A DNA stretch of 44,666 bases from HB2-32-21 sp041603535 (lineage in GTDB: Bacteria > Pseudomonadota > Gammaproteobacteria > Pseudomonadales > Porticoccaceae): the NCBI GenBank assembly GCA_041603535.1, contig JBFIEE010000027.1, positions 1 through 44,666 of the forward strand. Reading direction: 5' to 3'. Made by a program: the position numbers and the translations under genes. The notes under the pieces were generated by a model. It was given only the letters and a program-made list of their open reading frames with translations. It ran no database searches and was not told the origin of the DNA. How positions within the stretch are numbered: the stretch's first letter is position 1; each line of letters starts with the position of its first letter. Shown here piece by piece: positions 1 through 9,225 of this stretch.

Positions 1-633
1 AACAAAATGCCCTGCCACATGGCCGTAGGCAATGTGATCTCCGGGTATTCCTCGTAAAAACGCGTCAGCGTCGTACCGATGATTGATGCTGTTCACGTGG
101 ATGTTATTTACATCAAGCAATAACAAACAGTCAGCCTCATCGAGTACGGCACATAGAAAATCAAGTTCACTCATTTCCTGCTGGGGAGCAGCGTAGTAGG
201 ACACATTTTCAATCACCAGCTGCTGACCCAGAAAATCCTGTACCTGACGTATGCGATCAGCCACATAGTTAACCGCATTTTCGGTGAATGGTATTGGCAA
301 CAGATCGTACAAATGGCTGTGATCACTACAATAGCTGAGATGCTCTGAGTAATAACGAACCTGGTGGTCAGCAAGAAACTGTTTGATATTTTTCAGTAAA
401 TCCCAGTCAAGACTCAACGGTGAGCCTATAGAAAGTGACAGGCCGTGGCAGGTAAATGGAAAACGCTCCGCGTATTCACGTAACTGCCGACCGAAGCGGC
501 CGCCGACATTAATCCAGTTTTCTGGAGCAACCTCCAGAAAGTCAACGTGTTCTGGAGTAAGAGAAGACAACGGACCCATCAGGGTCCGTCGCAACCCCAG
601 CCCCGCTCCGCTAACTTTGTCTGATGCGGACAC
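1..633 (-). CDS. hvfB: HvfB-like MNIO (DUF692) RiPP-modifying enzyme, 3' part cut by window edge
   Basis: The first 211 codons are visible. The N-terminus reads VSGAGLGLRR, then FLEVAPENW, CHGLSLSIG, YYSEHLSY, VIENVSYY and LLDVNNIHVN, the conserved blocks of the DUF692 / multinuclear non-haem iron oxidase (MNIO) family; the His, Glu, Asp and Asn in these blocks are the usual iron ligands. In the characterised HvfABC system the MNIO enzyme HvfB, with a HvfC partner, oxidises cysteines of a precursor peptide. The start is taken as GTG at 633, because two in-frame stops (TGA TAA) lie just upstream and no ATG occurs before the conserved GAGLGLR block. The gene starts 14 bases after the stop of hvfA, so the two are almost certainly co-transcribed. 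A hvfC-like gene would be expected just outside the left edge; this cannot be seen. Known from the family: iron-dependent chemistry. Inferred: substrate is the adjacent peptide. Confidence 0.88.
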   Translation of the reverse strand, partial: MSASDKVSGAGLGLRRTLMGPLSSLTPEHVDFLEVAPENWINVGGRFGRQLREYAERFPFTCHGLSLSIGSPLSLDWDLLKNIKQFLADHQVRYYSEHLSYCSDHSHLYDLLPIPFTENAVNYVADRIRQVQDFLGQQLVIENVSYYAAPQQEMSELDFLCAVLDEADCLLLLDVNNIHVNSINHRYDADAFLRGIPGDHIAYGHVAGHFV

Positions 634-647
634 GCGCAGTTATCAGT

Positions 648-1022
648 TTACTGCGCAGGCTTGTCAGCGGATTTTCCCTGGCCACACTTGCCTTCGCCAC
701 ATTTGCCTTCTGCGGTTTTAGCTGCAGCCGCCTTGCCCTCACCGCACTTACCTTCACCGCACTTGCCTTCCTCGGCTTTCATCGCGGCCTTCCCTTCACC
801 GCACTTGCCTTCCTCGGCTTTCATCGCCGCTTTTCCTTCACCGCATTTACCTTCCCCACATTTACCTTCGCCCTCAGCTTTAGCCGCCAGGTTATAACCG
901 GCACCAAGCTGAGTCACCTGGAAAGGATTGTCGCCGGCAAAGGCTAAAGGGCTAACAGCAACAGATACCATAAAAGCAGCACCGACGGCAGCAGCGAGTG
1001 GTTTCCTGGAGTTATTAATCAT
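648..1022 (-). CDS. hvfA: HvfA-type secreted RiPP precursor with seven EGKCG motifs
   Basis: 124 aa. Residues 1–29 form a Sec signal peptide (basic MINNSRK, hydrophobic core, cleavage after PLAFA). After a short linker (NPFQVTQLGAGYNLA) the rest is a low-complexity repeat built from EGKCG and EGKAAMKAE, with seven EGKCG motifs and seven cysteines, all in those motifs. This is the hallmark of HvfA-family precursors, whose EGKCG cysteines are oxidised by the HvfB MNIO enzyme to metal-binding heterocycles; related 'bufferins' protect against copper. The start at 1022 is supported by an AGGAGA ribosome site 6 bases upstream and by the signal peptide; a longer frame back to 1097 has no ribosome site. 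hvfB follows in 14 bases. Unlike most RiPP precursors it carries a secretion signal rather than a classical leader. High confidence in family; the copper role is inferred from homologues. Confidence 0.88.
   Translation of the reverse strand: MINNSRKPLAAAVGAAFMVSVAVSPLAFAGDNPFQVTQLGAGYNLAAKAEGEGKCGEGKCGEGKAAMKAEEGKCGEGKAAMKAEEGKCGEGKCGEGKAAAAKTAEGKCGEGKCGQGKSADKPAQ
761..844. repeat. Two tandem 42-bp units inside hvfA
   Basis: Units 761–802 and 803–844 differ at 3 of 42 positions. Each encodes one 14-residue block with an EGKCG motif and an AAMKA spacer. Shorter EGKCG units flank them from about 690 to 890. The array explains the overlapping open frames on the plus strand here, which are mirror artefacts of the repeat. 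Confidence 0.85.
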
Positions 1023-1028
1023 TCGATC

Positions 1029-1034
1029 TCTCCT
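1029..1034 (-). promoter_or_regulatory. Ribosome binding site of hvfA
   Basis: AGGAGA on the minus strand, 6 bases before the ATG at 1022. It decides the start of the precursor peptide against the upstream in-frame ATG at 1097. Confidence 0.75.
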
Positions 1035-1300
1035 GAGATAGTTAATTGCAACATAGAGGTCTAAGTAGCCAGCACCTGTCCGGTCACAAGCTGACACTTA
1101 TGACCCAGTCTGCCAGATTTAGTTTCCACAATCAGTGGTTTTTATAAAAACTCCGTATTTAAAGCCATCACATTAATACCATCGGATCCACGTCCGCCGG
1201 CATTGATGGGTTCCCATTATTAACGAGCTCACACTACCAACAACCCCTCAAACTACCCGAAGCCACCTGGGGATAGGCCTGAACAGTCGGTCGCCTGTTA

Positions 1301-4300
1301 TCAGGCAAGCCTCTCGCTCAGCTTCTGCCATTGTTTCGCAAGTCTTTTGCCAGACACGGGCACGGCGGTCTTCAGGTGCTGCGCATAATGGGACACTCGG
1401 TATTCTTCGATCATAAAGCGAAATACCTGTATTTCCCGCAAGTCCGCGGGCGCATAATGTGTTTCCCCGCTACGTAAGCCTGCAAGGGTCTCTGTAAACC
1501 CATCAATCTCTCTGGTGAAACTTTCTTCGTGGTCGGCTTTTGCGAGATGTTTTTGCATCCGCTGCAGTGCGGCCTTGATGTACCGGGGATACTGAGTCAA
1601 CCAGTAAAGACCAGCCTCGCGGCACAGTCCTGGCCTAAATAATTCACCTAGCTGAGCCTCCACCTGACTTGACGGGCCAGGAAAGTTTGCACGCTTACGC
1701 CCCAGGACAGCATACAGTTCAACCAGGTCGTCGGCCATCGACAGTATGATCGACTCGATGCGGTTTACGGTACCGACAACCTCCTCCTTACCTTTCACTA
1801 CCAGTTTTCTGTATTCCGCCTCACTACGCGGCATTGGCCTGTCAACAAAACAGGCGCTCTGGAATCCAGCAAATATCATGTCTTCAACAAGCACCCTACG
1901 ATCTGGTAACTGCATTGCTCTGAGCAGTAATGCCTTATTTTTTAATACGTCTTTCTCCAGGTATTTAACGATTTGACTATTCTCCAACATGCTCAGGCGA
2001 ACCACGCCGTTAACCGAATAACTGGCCGCCAGACCGGGGCTATCACACAGTTTCAACGATACGCTATCCCGGTCATCACACAGCGCTGGATAGACACGAA
2101 TAGCGTGATGTTTGCTGTTGACAACATGTGTCTCTGGCAACTCACCAAAATCCCACCGCGTAATGCCGGCGCGCTCGAACTGCGAAGTCGCGTGCTGCGC
2201 GATGGACGATTGCAAATGCTGACGAAAACGCTGCCGTAACTGATCCAGGTCTCGGGAGACCTCCAGCAAATTACCAAGCTCATCCAATAAGCGAAAGTTG
2301 ATTCGGTAGAAGGTATCCAGCGAGTCCGGCTGCCAGCAATGTACCGGCACCTCAATGCCACAAACATGGCGGAGTTGCTCACCCAGTGCTGCGTGTAAGG
2401 GTTTGTCCTCGGCAACCAGACGCGGCATCACCCGGTCGACAAAATCCGGCACTGGTACAAAATGTTTGCGCCATTGTTTGGGCAAGCCTTTCATCAGGGC
2501 GATACACTTGTCACGCAATAAACCGGGCACCAACCAGTCAAAACGATACCGCGGAATTTCGTGTAACAGGGCGAGCGGCACATTGACGCTCACCCCGTCC
2601 TGCGCATGCCCAGGTTCAAACAGGTAGCTCAGCTGATAATCAACGTCCCCCCAGCGGATAATATGCGGAAACTGCGCCTGCTCCTGGCTTGAAGGCGCGT
2701 TTCGTATCAGCAGTTCGCGATCAAAAAACAACATCTGCGGCGAACTTTCTTCGGCTATTTTTCGCCAGCGTTCGAACGTCGCCAGGCTCACCACCTCCGC
2801 TGGGATTCGCTCGTCATAAAACTGGTAAAGCACTGCCTCCTCAGCCAGTATGTCGCGACGGCGCATACGCTCTTCCAGATCATAAAGTTGCGTTAAAAGC
2901 TCCGCGTTGTGTACAGCGAATTCACCAATATTGAGCTTTTTATTGATTGCTTTGCGGCTTTTTTCTGAACTCCGTTTGCGGGCGTTGATCACCCGCTTGC
3001 CACTTTGGACTTTAGTTCTTTTGGTGCGCAGATAAGCACCTTCAACCAGGGCAGATTGAATAAATATTTCCCGGCACACTTTCGGGTCAATGGGCCCGTA
3101 ATCGACCTTGCGCCGGTCAGCGATGGTCAGCCCATAGAGGCTCTGCTTTTCATAGGCCATTACCCTGCCATTTTCTTTATCGTAATGAGGCTCGCTGTAT
3201 TGTTTGGCGACCAGATGACCGGCCAGCGCCGGCAACCATTCAACATTGATACTCGCGTTGTAATGGCCATACAGACGAGACGTTTCCACCATCTCGGCAC
3301 ACATCACCCATTTTGGCGGTCTGGCAGCCAGACCAGAACCCGGGAACAGATGAAATTTGCGATTGCGTACGCCCTGGAATTCTCGCCCTTCGTGACGAAA
3401 TCCGACATGTGCAAGCAGCCCGGCAAGTAAAGCGCGGTGCACATTATCGTACTCGGCCGGCCCCGGCCCCACCTTGATACCTATCTGTCGACAATCCATG
3501 TGCAGCTGATGATGCAAATCCCGCCATTCCACCATGCGCAGGTAGGATACAAACGACTTACGGCAATATTGCGCAAACTGATTGCGCGACAGGGTCTGTC
3601 GCTGCGACTCAAAATGGCGCCACAGATTCAGCATGCTGATAAAATCAGATGCCTTATCGCGCCACTGCGCGTGCTGCTGATCGGCGGCCTGGCGTTTGTC
3701 AGCTGGTCGCTCGCGAGGATCCTGAATGCTCAAGGCAGCGGCTATTACCAGAATCTCCCGGACACAACCTTCGGTTTCTGCCGCGAGCAACATCCTCGCC
3801 AGCCTCGGGTCGACTGAAAATTGTGCCTGTCGCCGCCCACTGCTGGTTAATCGATCTTTACTATCCACCGCCTGCAGCTCCTTGAGCAGCGCAAAGCCAT
3901 CATTGATCAATCGGTTATCCGGTGGTTCCAGAAAGGGAAAATGACGGACATCACCGATCCGTAACTGCAGCATTTGCAGAATAACTGCTGCCAGATTGGT
4001 ACGGAGTATCTCCGGCGTGGTAAATGCCGGGCGTTGATCATAGTCATCTTCGCTATACAACCGTATGCAAATTCCGTCATTCATTCGCCCACACCGACCA
4101 GCACGTTGATTGGCACTGGCCTGCGAAATGGGTTCTATGGGAAGTTGTTGAACCTTGGTTCGGTAGCTGTATCGACTGATGCGCGCCAGCCCTGTGTCTA
4201 TGACATACCGTATCCCCGGCACCGTCAGCGAGGTTTCAGCAACATTCGTTGCAAGCACAACCCTGACACCTCGGTGCGCCTGAAAAATACGGTTCTGCTC

Positions 4301-5326
4301 TGCCAGATTTAGACGCGCGTAGAGCGGCACTATCTCCAGGTGTGGAAACTGGCAGCGGCGCAAGCTCAACGCAGCTTCGCGAATTTCCCGCTCACCACTC
4401 AGAAAAACCAGAATATCGCCTTTCTGCGGCAGTAGCAGAAGCTCTTCAACAGCGAGGTTAATGGCCTGATACATATCGTCATCAGGTGCTATGGGCCGAT
4501 AACGGTATGCGACGGGATAGGTACGACCCGACACCTCAATAACAGGCGCATTGTTGAAATGGGACGAAAAGCGCTCTACATCAATGGTTGCCGAAGTGAT
4601 AATAACCTTCAAATCGGCACGTCTCGGCAACAGTCGTTTTAAATAGCCCAACAAAAAATCGATATTCAGACTGCGCTCGTGAGCTTCATCAATGATGATG
4701 GTATCGTAGCGATTCAAATAGCGATCACGCTGGATTTCGGCAAGTAAAATGCCATCGGTCATCAACTTGACCAGAGTCTGTTCGGTGCTGTTGTCTTTGA
4801 AGCGAACCTGATAACCAACGGTTTCGCCAAGCGCCACCGAGAGTTCATCAGCTATGCGGCTCGCCACAGTTCGTGCGGCCAGCCGTCGCGGTTGAGTGTG
4901 TCCGATCAGGCCGGTAACACCACGTCCCGCCTCAAGACACATTTTAGGCAGTTGCGTGGTTTTACCGGAACCGGTTTCGCCGGCAATTATGACCACCTGG
5001 TGTTGCGCCAGCGTCTCGAGAATGATATCGCGGCAGCCACTGATAGGTAATTCTGGGGGATAGCCAATAGCTGGCACACGACCTGCCCGTGCCTGGGCTA
5101 GATCGCGGGAGGCGCAAATCTTGCGCTTTAGTTTTTCGAGTGCCGCCGAAGGCACACGCTCTAACGAGCCCGCCGCGGCTAATTTGTCTAATTGACTTTG
5201 CAGCCGGTAACGGTCACCGAGCATGCAATCGGGCAATTGCTCCAGCAGATCCTGAAGCTCGAGATGCTCAGGGGCATTCACCATCGCCCCTTCATTACGC
5301 CCGGGCGTTTTCCTCCCACCGGTCAT
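1301..5326 (-). CDS. hrpA: ATP-dependent RNA helicase HrpA (DEAH box)
   Basis: 1341 aa, close to the ~1300 aa of E. coli HrpA. Visible motifs: Walker A GETGSGKTT (116–124), DEAH (213–216), SAT (245–247) and the motif VI string QRAGRCGR, followed by the HA2/OB-fold region and the long C-terminal DUF3418 domain typical of HrpA. HrpA resolves stalled or collided ribosomes and acts in mRNA processing. The start at 5326 is the first ATG; an alternative at codon 15 (MVNAPEH) has a GAAGG only four bases upstream, so either is possible. The gene begins 24 bases after the VWA gene stop, so it is probably the last gene of the moxR–VWA–hrpA unit. No clear terminator follows; about 280 bases separate it from hvfA. 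Confidence 0.95.
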   Translation of the reverse strand: MTGGRKTPGRNEGAMVNAPEHLELQDLLEQLPDCMLGDRYRLQSQLDKLAAAGSLERVPSAALEKLKRKICASRDLAQARAGRVPAIGYPPELPISGCRDIILETLAQHQVVIIAGETGSGKTTQLPKMCLEAGRGVTGLIGHTQPRRLAARTVASRIADELSVALGETVGYQVRFKDNSTEQTLVKLMTDGILLAEIQRDRYLNRYDTIIIDEAHERSLNIDFLLGYLKRLLPRRADLKVIITSATIDVERFSSHFNNAPVIEVSGRTYPVAYRYRPIAPDDDMYQAINLAVEELLLLPQKGDILVFLSGEREIREAALSLRRCQFPHLEIVPLYARLNLAEQNRIFQAHRGVRVVLATNVAETSLTVPGIRYVIDTGLARISRYSYRTKVQQLPIEPISQASANQRAGRCGRMNDGICIRLYSEDDYDQRPAFTTPEILRTNLAAVILQMLQLRIGDVRHFPFLEPPDNRLINDGFALLKELQAVDSKDRLTSSGRRQAQFSVDPRLARMLLAAETEGCVREILVIAAALSIQDPRERPADKRQAADQQHAQWRDKASDFISMLNLWRHFESQRQTLSRNQFAQYCRKSFVSYLRMVEWRDLHHQLHMDCRQIGIKVGPGPAEYDNVHRALLAGLLAHVGFRHEGREFQGVRNRKFHLFPGSGLAARPPKWVMCAEMVETSRLYGHYNASINVEWLPALAGHLVAKQYSEPHYDKENGRVMAYEKQSLYGLTIADRRKVDYGPIDPKVCREIFIQSALVEGAYLRTKRTKVQSGKRVINARKRSSEKSRKAINKKLNIGEFAVHNAELLTQLYDLEERMRRRDILAEEAVLYQFYDERIPAEVVSLATFERWRKIAEESSPQMLFFDRELLIRNAPSSQEQAQFPHIIRWGDVDYQLSYLFEPGHAQDGVSVNVPLALLHEIPRYRFDWLVPGLLRDKCIALMKGLPKQWRKHFVPVPDFVDRVMPRLVAEDKPLHAALGEQLRHVCGIEVPVHCWQPDSLDTFYRINFRLLDELGNLLEVSRDLDQLRQRFRQHLQSSIAQHATSQFERAGITRWDFGELPETHVVNSKHHAIRVYPALCDDRDSVSLKLCDSPGLAASYSVNGVVRLSMLENSQIVKYLEKDVLKNKALLLRAMQLPDRRVLVEDMIFAGFQSACFVDRPMPRSEAEYRKLVVKGKEEVVGTVNRIESIILSMADDLVELYAVLGRKRANFPGPSSQVEAQLGELFRPGLCREAGLYWLTQYPRYIKAALQRMQKHLAKADHEESFTREIDGFTETLAGLRSGETHYAPADLREIQVFRFMIEEYRVSHYAQHLKTAVPVSGKRLAKQWQKLSERLA

Positions 5327-5350
5327 AAATCACCCGTGATCAATATCCGA

Positions 5351-6526
5351 TCACTTGGTGAGCAATGCCATACCTTCTTCCAGTCCACCGAGGGTTAACG
5401 GAAACATACGGTTTTCAACCAGTTCTCGCACCCGCTGAATGGTCGGCGTATGTTCCCAGTAATCTTCACGCACCGGATTAAGCCAGACGACCTTGTCATA
5501 GGTATCGGTAAGTCGTTCCATCCAGGTCGCGCCAGACTCCTTGTTGTAATACTCGACGCTACCGCCAGCGCTTTCGATCTCATAGGGCGACATTGAGGCA
5601 TCCCCAATGAATATCACCTTATAGTCGGCTGAATATTTATGGAGGATGTCGTACGTTTCGGTTTTTTCCTGAAAGCGGCGGAAATTGTCACGCCAGACAT
5701 AATCGTAAAGCATGTTATGAAAGTAGAAATACTCGAGATGCTTGAACTCTGTGCGTGCGGCTGAAAACAGCTCCTCACACACCTTGACATAGGGATCCAT
5801 CGACCCCCCTGCGTCAAAAAAGATAAGCACCTTCACCGCATTATGCTTTTCAGGCACCATCTTTATGTCGAGGAGTCCGGCATTTTTTGCGGTGCTACGA
5901 ATGGTGTCATCAAGATCCAGCTCTTCCTGACTACCGGTGCGGGTGTACTTACGCAAACGACGCAAGGCAAGCTTGATATTGCGTGTACCCAACTCGACGG
6001 AGTCATCAAGGTTTGCATACTCGCGCTTTTCCCAGACCTTGAGAGCCTTCTTTTGTTTGCCCTCACCACCAACCCGTACGCCCTCGGGATTGTAACCATC
6101 ATTACCAAAAGGCGATGTACCCTGGGTACCAATCCACTTGTTACCCCCTTCGTGCTTGCCTTTCTGCTCTTTAAGCCGCTCCTTGAACGCTTTGATCAAC
6201 GCTTCAAGACCACCCAGACTTTCAATTTTCGCTTTTTCCTCATCGGTCAGGGATTTCTCAAACTCTGAGCGCAACCAGTCTTCAGGAATCAGTACGTCGA
6301 GAAAGTCTTCGAGAGTTTCCAGCTCCTTGAAATAAAGGGCAAAAGCTCGGTCGAATTTATCGTAGTTACTCTCATCCTTGACCATGCAGGCGCGGGATAA
6401 ATAGTAAAAGTCATCCATATTGGCGAACGCAACGTGCTGCTTCAGGGTTTCCAACAACGTCAACAACTCGTTGATAGAAACCGGCAGCCCGGCTTTGCGC
6501 AGCCCGAAGAAGAAATTAAGAAGCAT
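5351..6526 (-). CDS. VWA domain protein, CoxE-like, partner of MoxR ATPase
   Basis: 391 aa. The N-terminal half (1–230) is charged and helical; a glycine-rich linker spans about 125–160. The C-terminal half is a von Willebrand A fold with a MIDAS-like FDAGGSM (D238, S242), where glycine replaces the middle serine of DxSxS, and TW at about 352–353. CoxE-type VWA proteins act with MoxR AAA+ ATPases in metal insertion or maturation of enzyme complexes (CoxDE inserts sulfur/copper into CO dehydrogenase). The ATG follows the moxR stop directly (TAAATG), with GAAGG upstream, indicating translational coupling. No client enzyme gene is adjacent, so the target is unknown. Family assignment is firm; function is inferred from the pair. 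Confidence 0.88.
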   Translation of the reverse strand: MLLNFFFGLRKAGLPVSINELLTLLETLKQHVAFANMDDFYYLSRACMVKDESNYDKFDRAFALYFKELETLEDFLDVLIPEDWLRSEFEKSLTDEEKAKIESLGGLEALIKAFKERLKEQKGKHEGGNKWIGTQGTSPFGNDGYNPEGVRVGGEGKQKKALKVWEKREYANLDDSVELGTRNIKLALRRLRKYTRTGSQEELDLDDTIRSTAKNAGLLDIKMVPEKHNAVKVLIFFDAGGSMDPYVKVCEELFSAARTEFKHLEYFYFHNMLYDYVWRDNFRRFQEKTETYDILHKYSADYKVIFIGDASMSPYEIESAGGSVEYYNKESGATWMERLTDTYDKVVWLNPVREDYWEHTPTIQRVRELVENRMFPLTLGGLEEGMALLTK

Positions 6527-7372
6527 TTATTTACCTTCTCTGCGAGTCATGAATGCCAGTCGCTCTAGCAAATGAACGTCCTGCTCGTTTTTCAGTAACG
6601 CGCCATACAGCGGCGGAATCGCCTTGGTTGCGTCACGCGCCTTGAGAATATCATCGGGGATATCGTCGGACATCAACAGTTTCAGCCAGTCAACCAGCTC
6701 GGACGTCGACGGTTTCTTTTTGAGGCCTGGAATTTTTCGCACGTCAAAGAAAATATCCAGTGCCTCATCAACCAGCGATTTCTGAATACCGGGATAGTGA
6801 ACATCAACAATCCTCATCATGGTTTCGCGGTTCGGAAAGTTAATGAAGTGAAAGAAACAGCGACGCAGGAAGGCATCCGGCAGCTCTTTTTCATTATTGC
6901 TGGTAATGATCACGATGGGGCGCTGCTTGGCCACAACCCGCTCACCTGTTTCATAAACATGGAATTCCATTTTATCGAGTTCGAGCAGCAGATCGTTCGG
7001 AAATTCGATGTCGGCCTTGTCCACCTCGTCAATCAGCAATACCACTCGCTGCTCAGCGGTAAACGCCTCCCACAGCTTGCCACGCTTAATATAATTGGCG
7101 ATGTCATGGACCTTATCCCCACCCAACTGAGAGTCGCGTAATCGAGACACGGCGTCATACTCATACAAACCCTGCTGCGCCTTGGTGGTCGACTTGATGT
7201 GCCAGCTGATCAATGGCATCCCCAAAGCTTCCGCCACTTCCTCTGCGAGCATGGTTTTACCCGTGCCAGGCTCCCCTTTGATCAGCAGCGGCCGTTCCAG
7301 AGTAGCTGCAGCGTTAACCGCCATTTGAAGATCGTCGGTGGCAACGTAACGCTCGGTACCGGTAAATTGCAT
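6527..7372 (-). CDS. MoxR-family AAA+ ATPase
   Basis: 281 aa, typical single-domain MoxR length. Walker A GEPGTGKT (33–40), Walker B LLIDEVDKAD (D115/E116), sensor 1 region VIITSNNEKELPDAFLRRC with the arginine finger. MoxR ATPases use ATP hydrolysis to remodel clients presented by a VWA partner, here encoded immediately downstream with no spacer. The start ATG at 7372 has GGGGA 6 bases upstream and an AT-rich stretch (TATATAAC, around 7392–7400) that may be the -10 of the moxR–VWA–hrpA transcript. It is divergent from the peptide symporter gene at 7552. Confidence 0.92.
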   Translation of the reverse strand: MQFTGTERYVATDDLQMAVNAAATLERPLLIKGEPGTGKTMLAEEVAEALGMPLISWHIKSTTKAQQGLYEYDAVSRLRDSQLGGDKVHDIANYIKRGKLWEAFTAEQRVVLLIDEVDKADIEFPNDLLLELDKMEFHVYETGERVVAKQRPIVIITSNNEKELPDAFLRRCFFHFINFPNRETMMRIVDVHYPGIQKSLVDEALDIFFDVRKIPGLKKKPSTSELVDWLKLLMSDDIPDDILKARDATKAIPPLYGALLKNEQDVHLLERLAFMTRREGK

Positions 7373-7551
7373 ATAATTCCCCTAGCTAGATGTTATATAA
7401 ACCCGAATGAAATAGAAAAAACTGACGTATTCTAGCTTCACCTTTGCATCGATTCCAACCTTAATAATCACTGGCGCGCACCCAGAAGTTGTTAAGAGGC
7501 ATCACCGAGGCGCGCGTCCTGCTAAGATTCGCCCTGTATAAATGATTCGAT

Positions 7552-9111
7552 ATGGACCGGCACAATATGACTGACCCCGGCGTCGCCGCGCTCGACACCC
7601 GCTTCTTTGGTCACCCGCAGGGGTTGTTTGTCTGTTTTATGACAGAGCTCTGGGAACGTTTTAGCTTTTACGGAATGCGCGCGTTGTTAATTTTTTACCT
7701 GACTGAGCACTTCCTGTTTCGCGATGACAAAGCATTTTTAATTTATGGTGCCTATTCAGCTTTGGTCTATGTGACCCCGGTTATTGGCGGCATTCTGGCA
7801 GACCGCTATCTAGGCTCAAGGAAAGCAGTAACTTATGGCGCTATCTTATTGGTTATAGGACACTTTGGCATGGCATTTGAGGGTCCGCCAGCGGTCCTTG
7901 ACGGCACTGACGTGGCGCGCGACCCGGTTTTCCTGCAACTTTTTTACTTATCCCTGGCCTTCATTATTACCGGTGTTGGCTTTCTCAAAGCCAACATATC
8001 GACTGTTGTTGGTGCCCTTTACGCTCCCGATGACAGGCGCAGAGATGGCGGCTTTACTATTTTTTATATGGGCATCAATATTGGCGCCTTCTTCGCATCG
8101 ATACTGTGTGGCTATCTCGGGCAGACTTATGGCTGGGCCTACGGTTTTGGGCTGGCGGGTTTCGGTATGCTAATCGGGTTGGTCGTATTTCTGCGTGGCC
8201 AACCTCATTTGCTCGGTCGGGCGGATCCTCCGGCACCCGCATTGCTGAAAGAAACTCTGATCATTGGTATCAATCGTGAGCACCTGATCTACTGTGGCGG
8301 TATCCTGGGTGTCCTGATCATCTGGCAACTGGTGCAGCATCAGGCGCTGGTCGGCAAGGCGCTGCTTGGCTTTGGTGGTTTGATGCTACTGGTGGTTGTC
8401 GCCTACTCCTTCTTTAAGTGCGACCCTGTTGAACGCCACCGCATGTTCGTGGCCGCAACCTTGATTATGTTCTCAGTATTGTTCTGGGCGCTATTTGAGC
8501 AGGCGGGATCCTCACTCAACCTGTTTGCCGATCGATCAGTGGATCGAGTCGTTATCGGCTATGAAATACCTGCGTCAGTTTTCCAGTCGTTGAATGCGTT
8601 CTTTATTTTTCTACTGGCGCCGATGTTCGCAGTGCTGTGGTCCAAATTGGCGGCCAGGGGTTGGGAGCCGGCCACGCCAGTGAAATTTTCGCTGGCAATA
8701 TTGCAGGTAGGCCTGGGCTTTCTGGTGCTGGTATTCGGCGCAAAACTGACGCCCGAGGGCACAGCAACCCCACTGATCTGGCTGGTGCTCATTTACCTGC
8801 TACATACCACGGGCGAACTTTGTATTTCTCCTGTCGGCCTGTCTATGATTACCAAGCTAAGTGTGCTGCGGGTGGTGGGGATGATGATGGGGGTATGGTT
8901 TCTGGCATCTGCAGGCGCTAACTTTATGGCGGGGCAGATAGCCAGAATGACGAGTATTGAAACGCAGCCTGGCGAGGCCGTGGATACATCCGCAGCGCTA
9001 ACCAACATCCTGGACGTCTATACGCAGGTGGGCTGGCTGGCAGTCGGGGTCGCGGTATTCCTGCTTTTGATCTCACCACTGTTGCGCCGCGGTATGCACG
9101 GCGTGCACTAA
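7552..9111 (+). CDS. POT/PTR-family proton-dependent oligopeptide symporter
   Basis: 519 aa, inner-membrane carrier with about 12–14 hydrophobic segments. The N-terminus carries the POT signature ELWERFSFYG (E32, E35, R36), matching the proton-coupling ExxER motif on helix 1, and FYMGINIGAF matches the second PTR2 signature. It takes up di- and tripeptides with protons. Start is at 7552 or 7567 (MTDPG); neither has a good ribosome site, so the start is uncertain by five codons. It is divergent from moxR and stands alone. Together with the Opp importer at 15.4–20.6 kb it gives this organism two peptide uptake routes within 13 kb. Confidence 0.92.
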   Translation: MDRHNMTDPGVAALDTRFFGHPQGLFVCFMTELWERFSFYGMRALLIFYLTEHFLFRDDKAFLIYGAYSALVYVTPVIGGILADRYLGSRKAVTYGAILLVIGHFGMAFEGPPAVLDGTDVARDPVFLQLFYLSLAFIITGVGFLKANISTVVGALYAPDDRRRDGGFTIFYMGINIGAFFASILCGYLGQTYGWAYGFGLAGFGMLIGLVVFLRGQPHLLGRADPPAPALLKETLIIGINREHLIYCGGILGVLIIWQLVQHQALVGKALLGFGGLMLLVVVAYSFFKCDPVERHRMFVAATLIMFSVLFWALFEQAGSSLNLFADRSVDRVVIGYEIPASVFQSLNAFFIFLLAPMFAVLWSKLAARGWEPATPVKFSLAILQVGLGFLVLVFGAKLTPEGTATPLIWLVLIYLLHTTGELCISPVGLSMITKLSVLRVVGMMMGVWFLASAGANFMAGQIARMTSIETQPGEAVDTSAALTNILDVYTQVGWLAVGVAVFLLLISPLLRRGMHGVH

Positions 9112-9225
9112 ACCGACACTCACAATATCGCGGCCATTATTTGAAGGCAAGGAAGTGTTGGGCGAGCTTTATGCGACACGCTACCAGCAACCACTAAAAA
9201 TGACCAACTTTGGAGAAACTGTTAT

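Noticed and set aside
761..844. Possible CRISPR-like repeats
   Set aside because: Units are contiguous with no spacers and are in-frame coding repeats.
624..947. Plus-strand open frames with Ser/Pro/His or Phe/Thr/Ala repeats
   Set aside because: They are mirror images of the hvfA repeat. The minus-strand gene has a signal peptide, a ribosome site and a known family motif.
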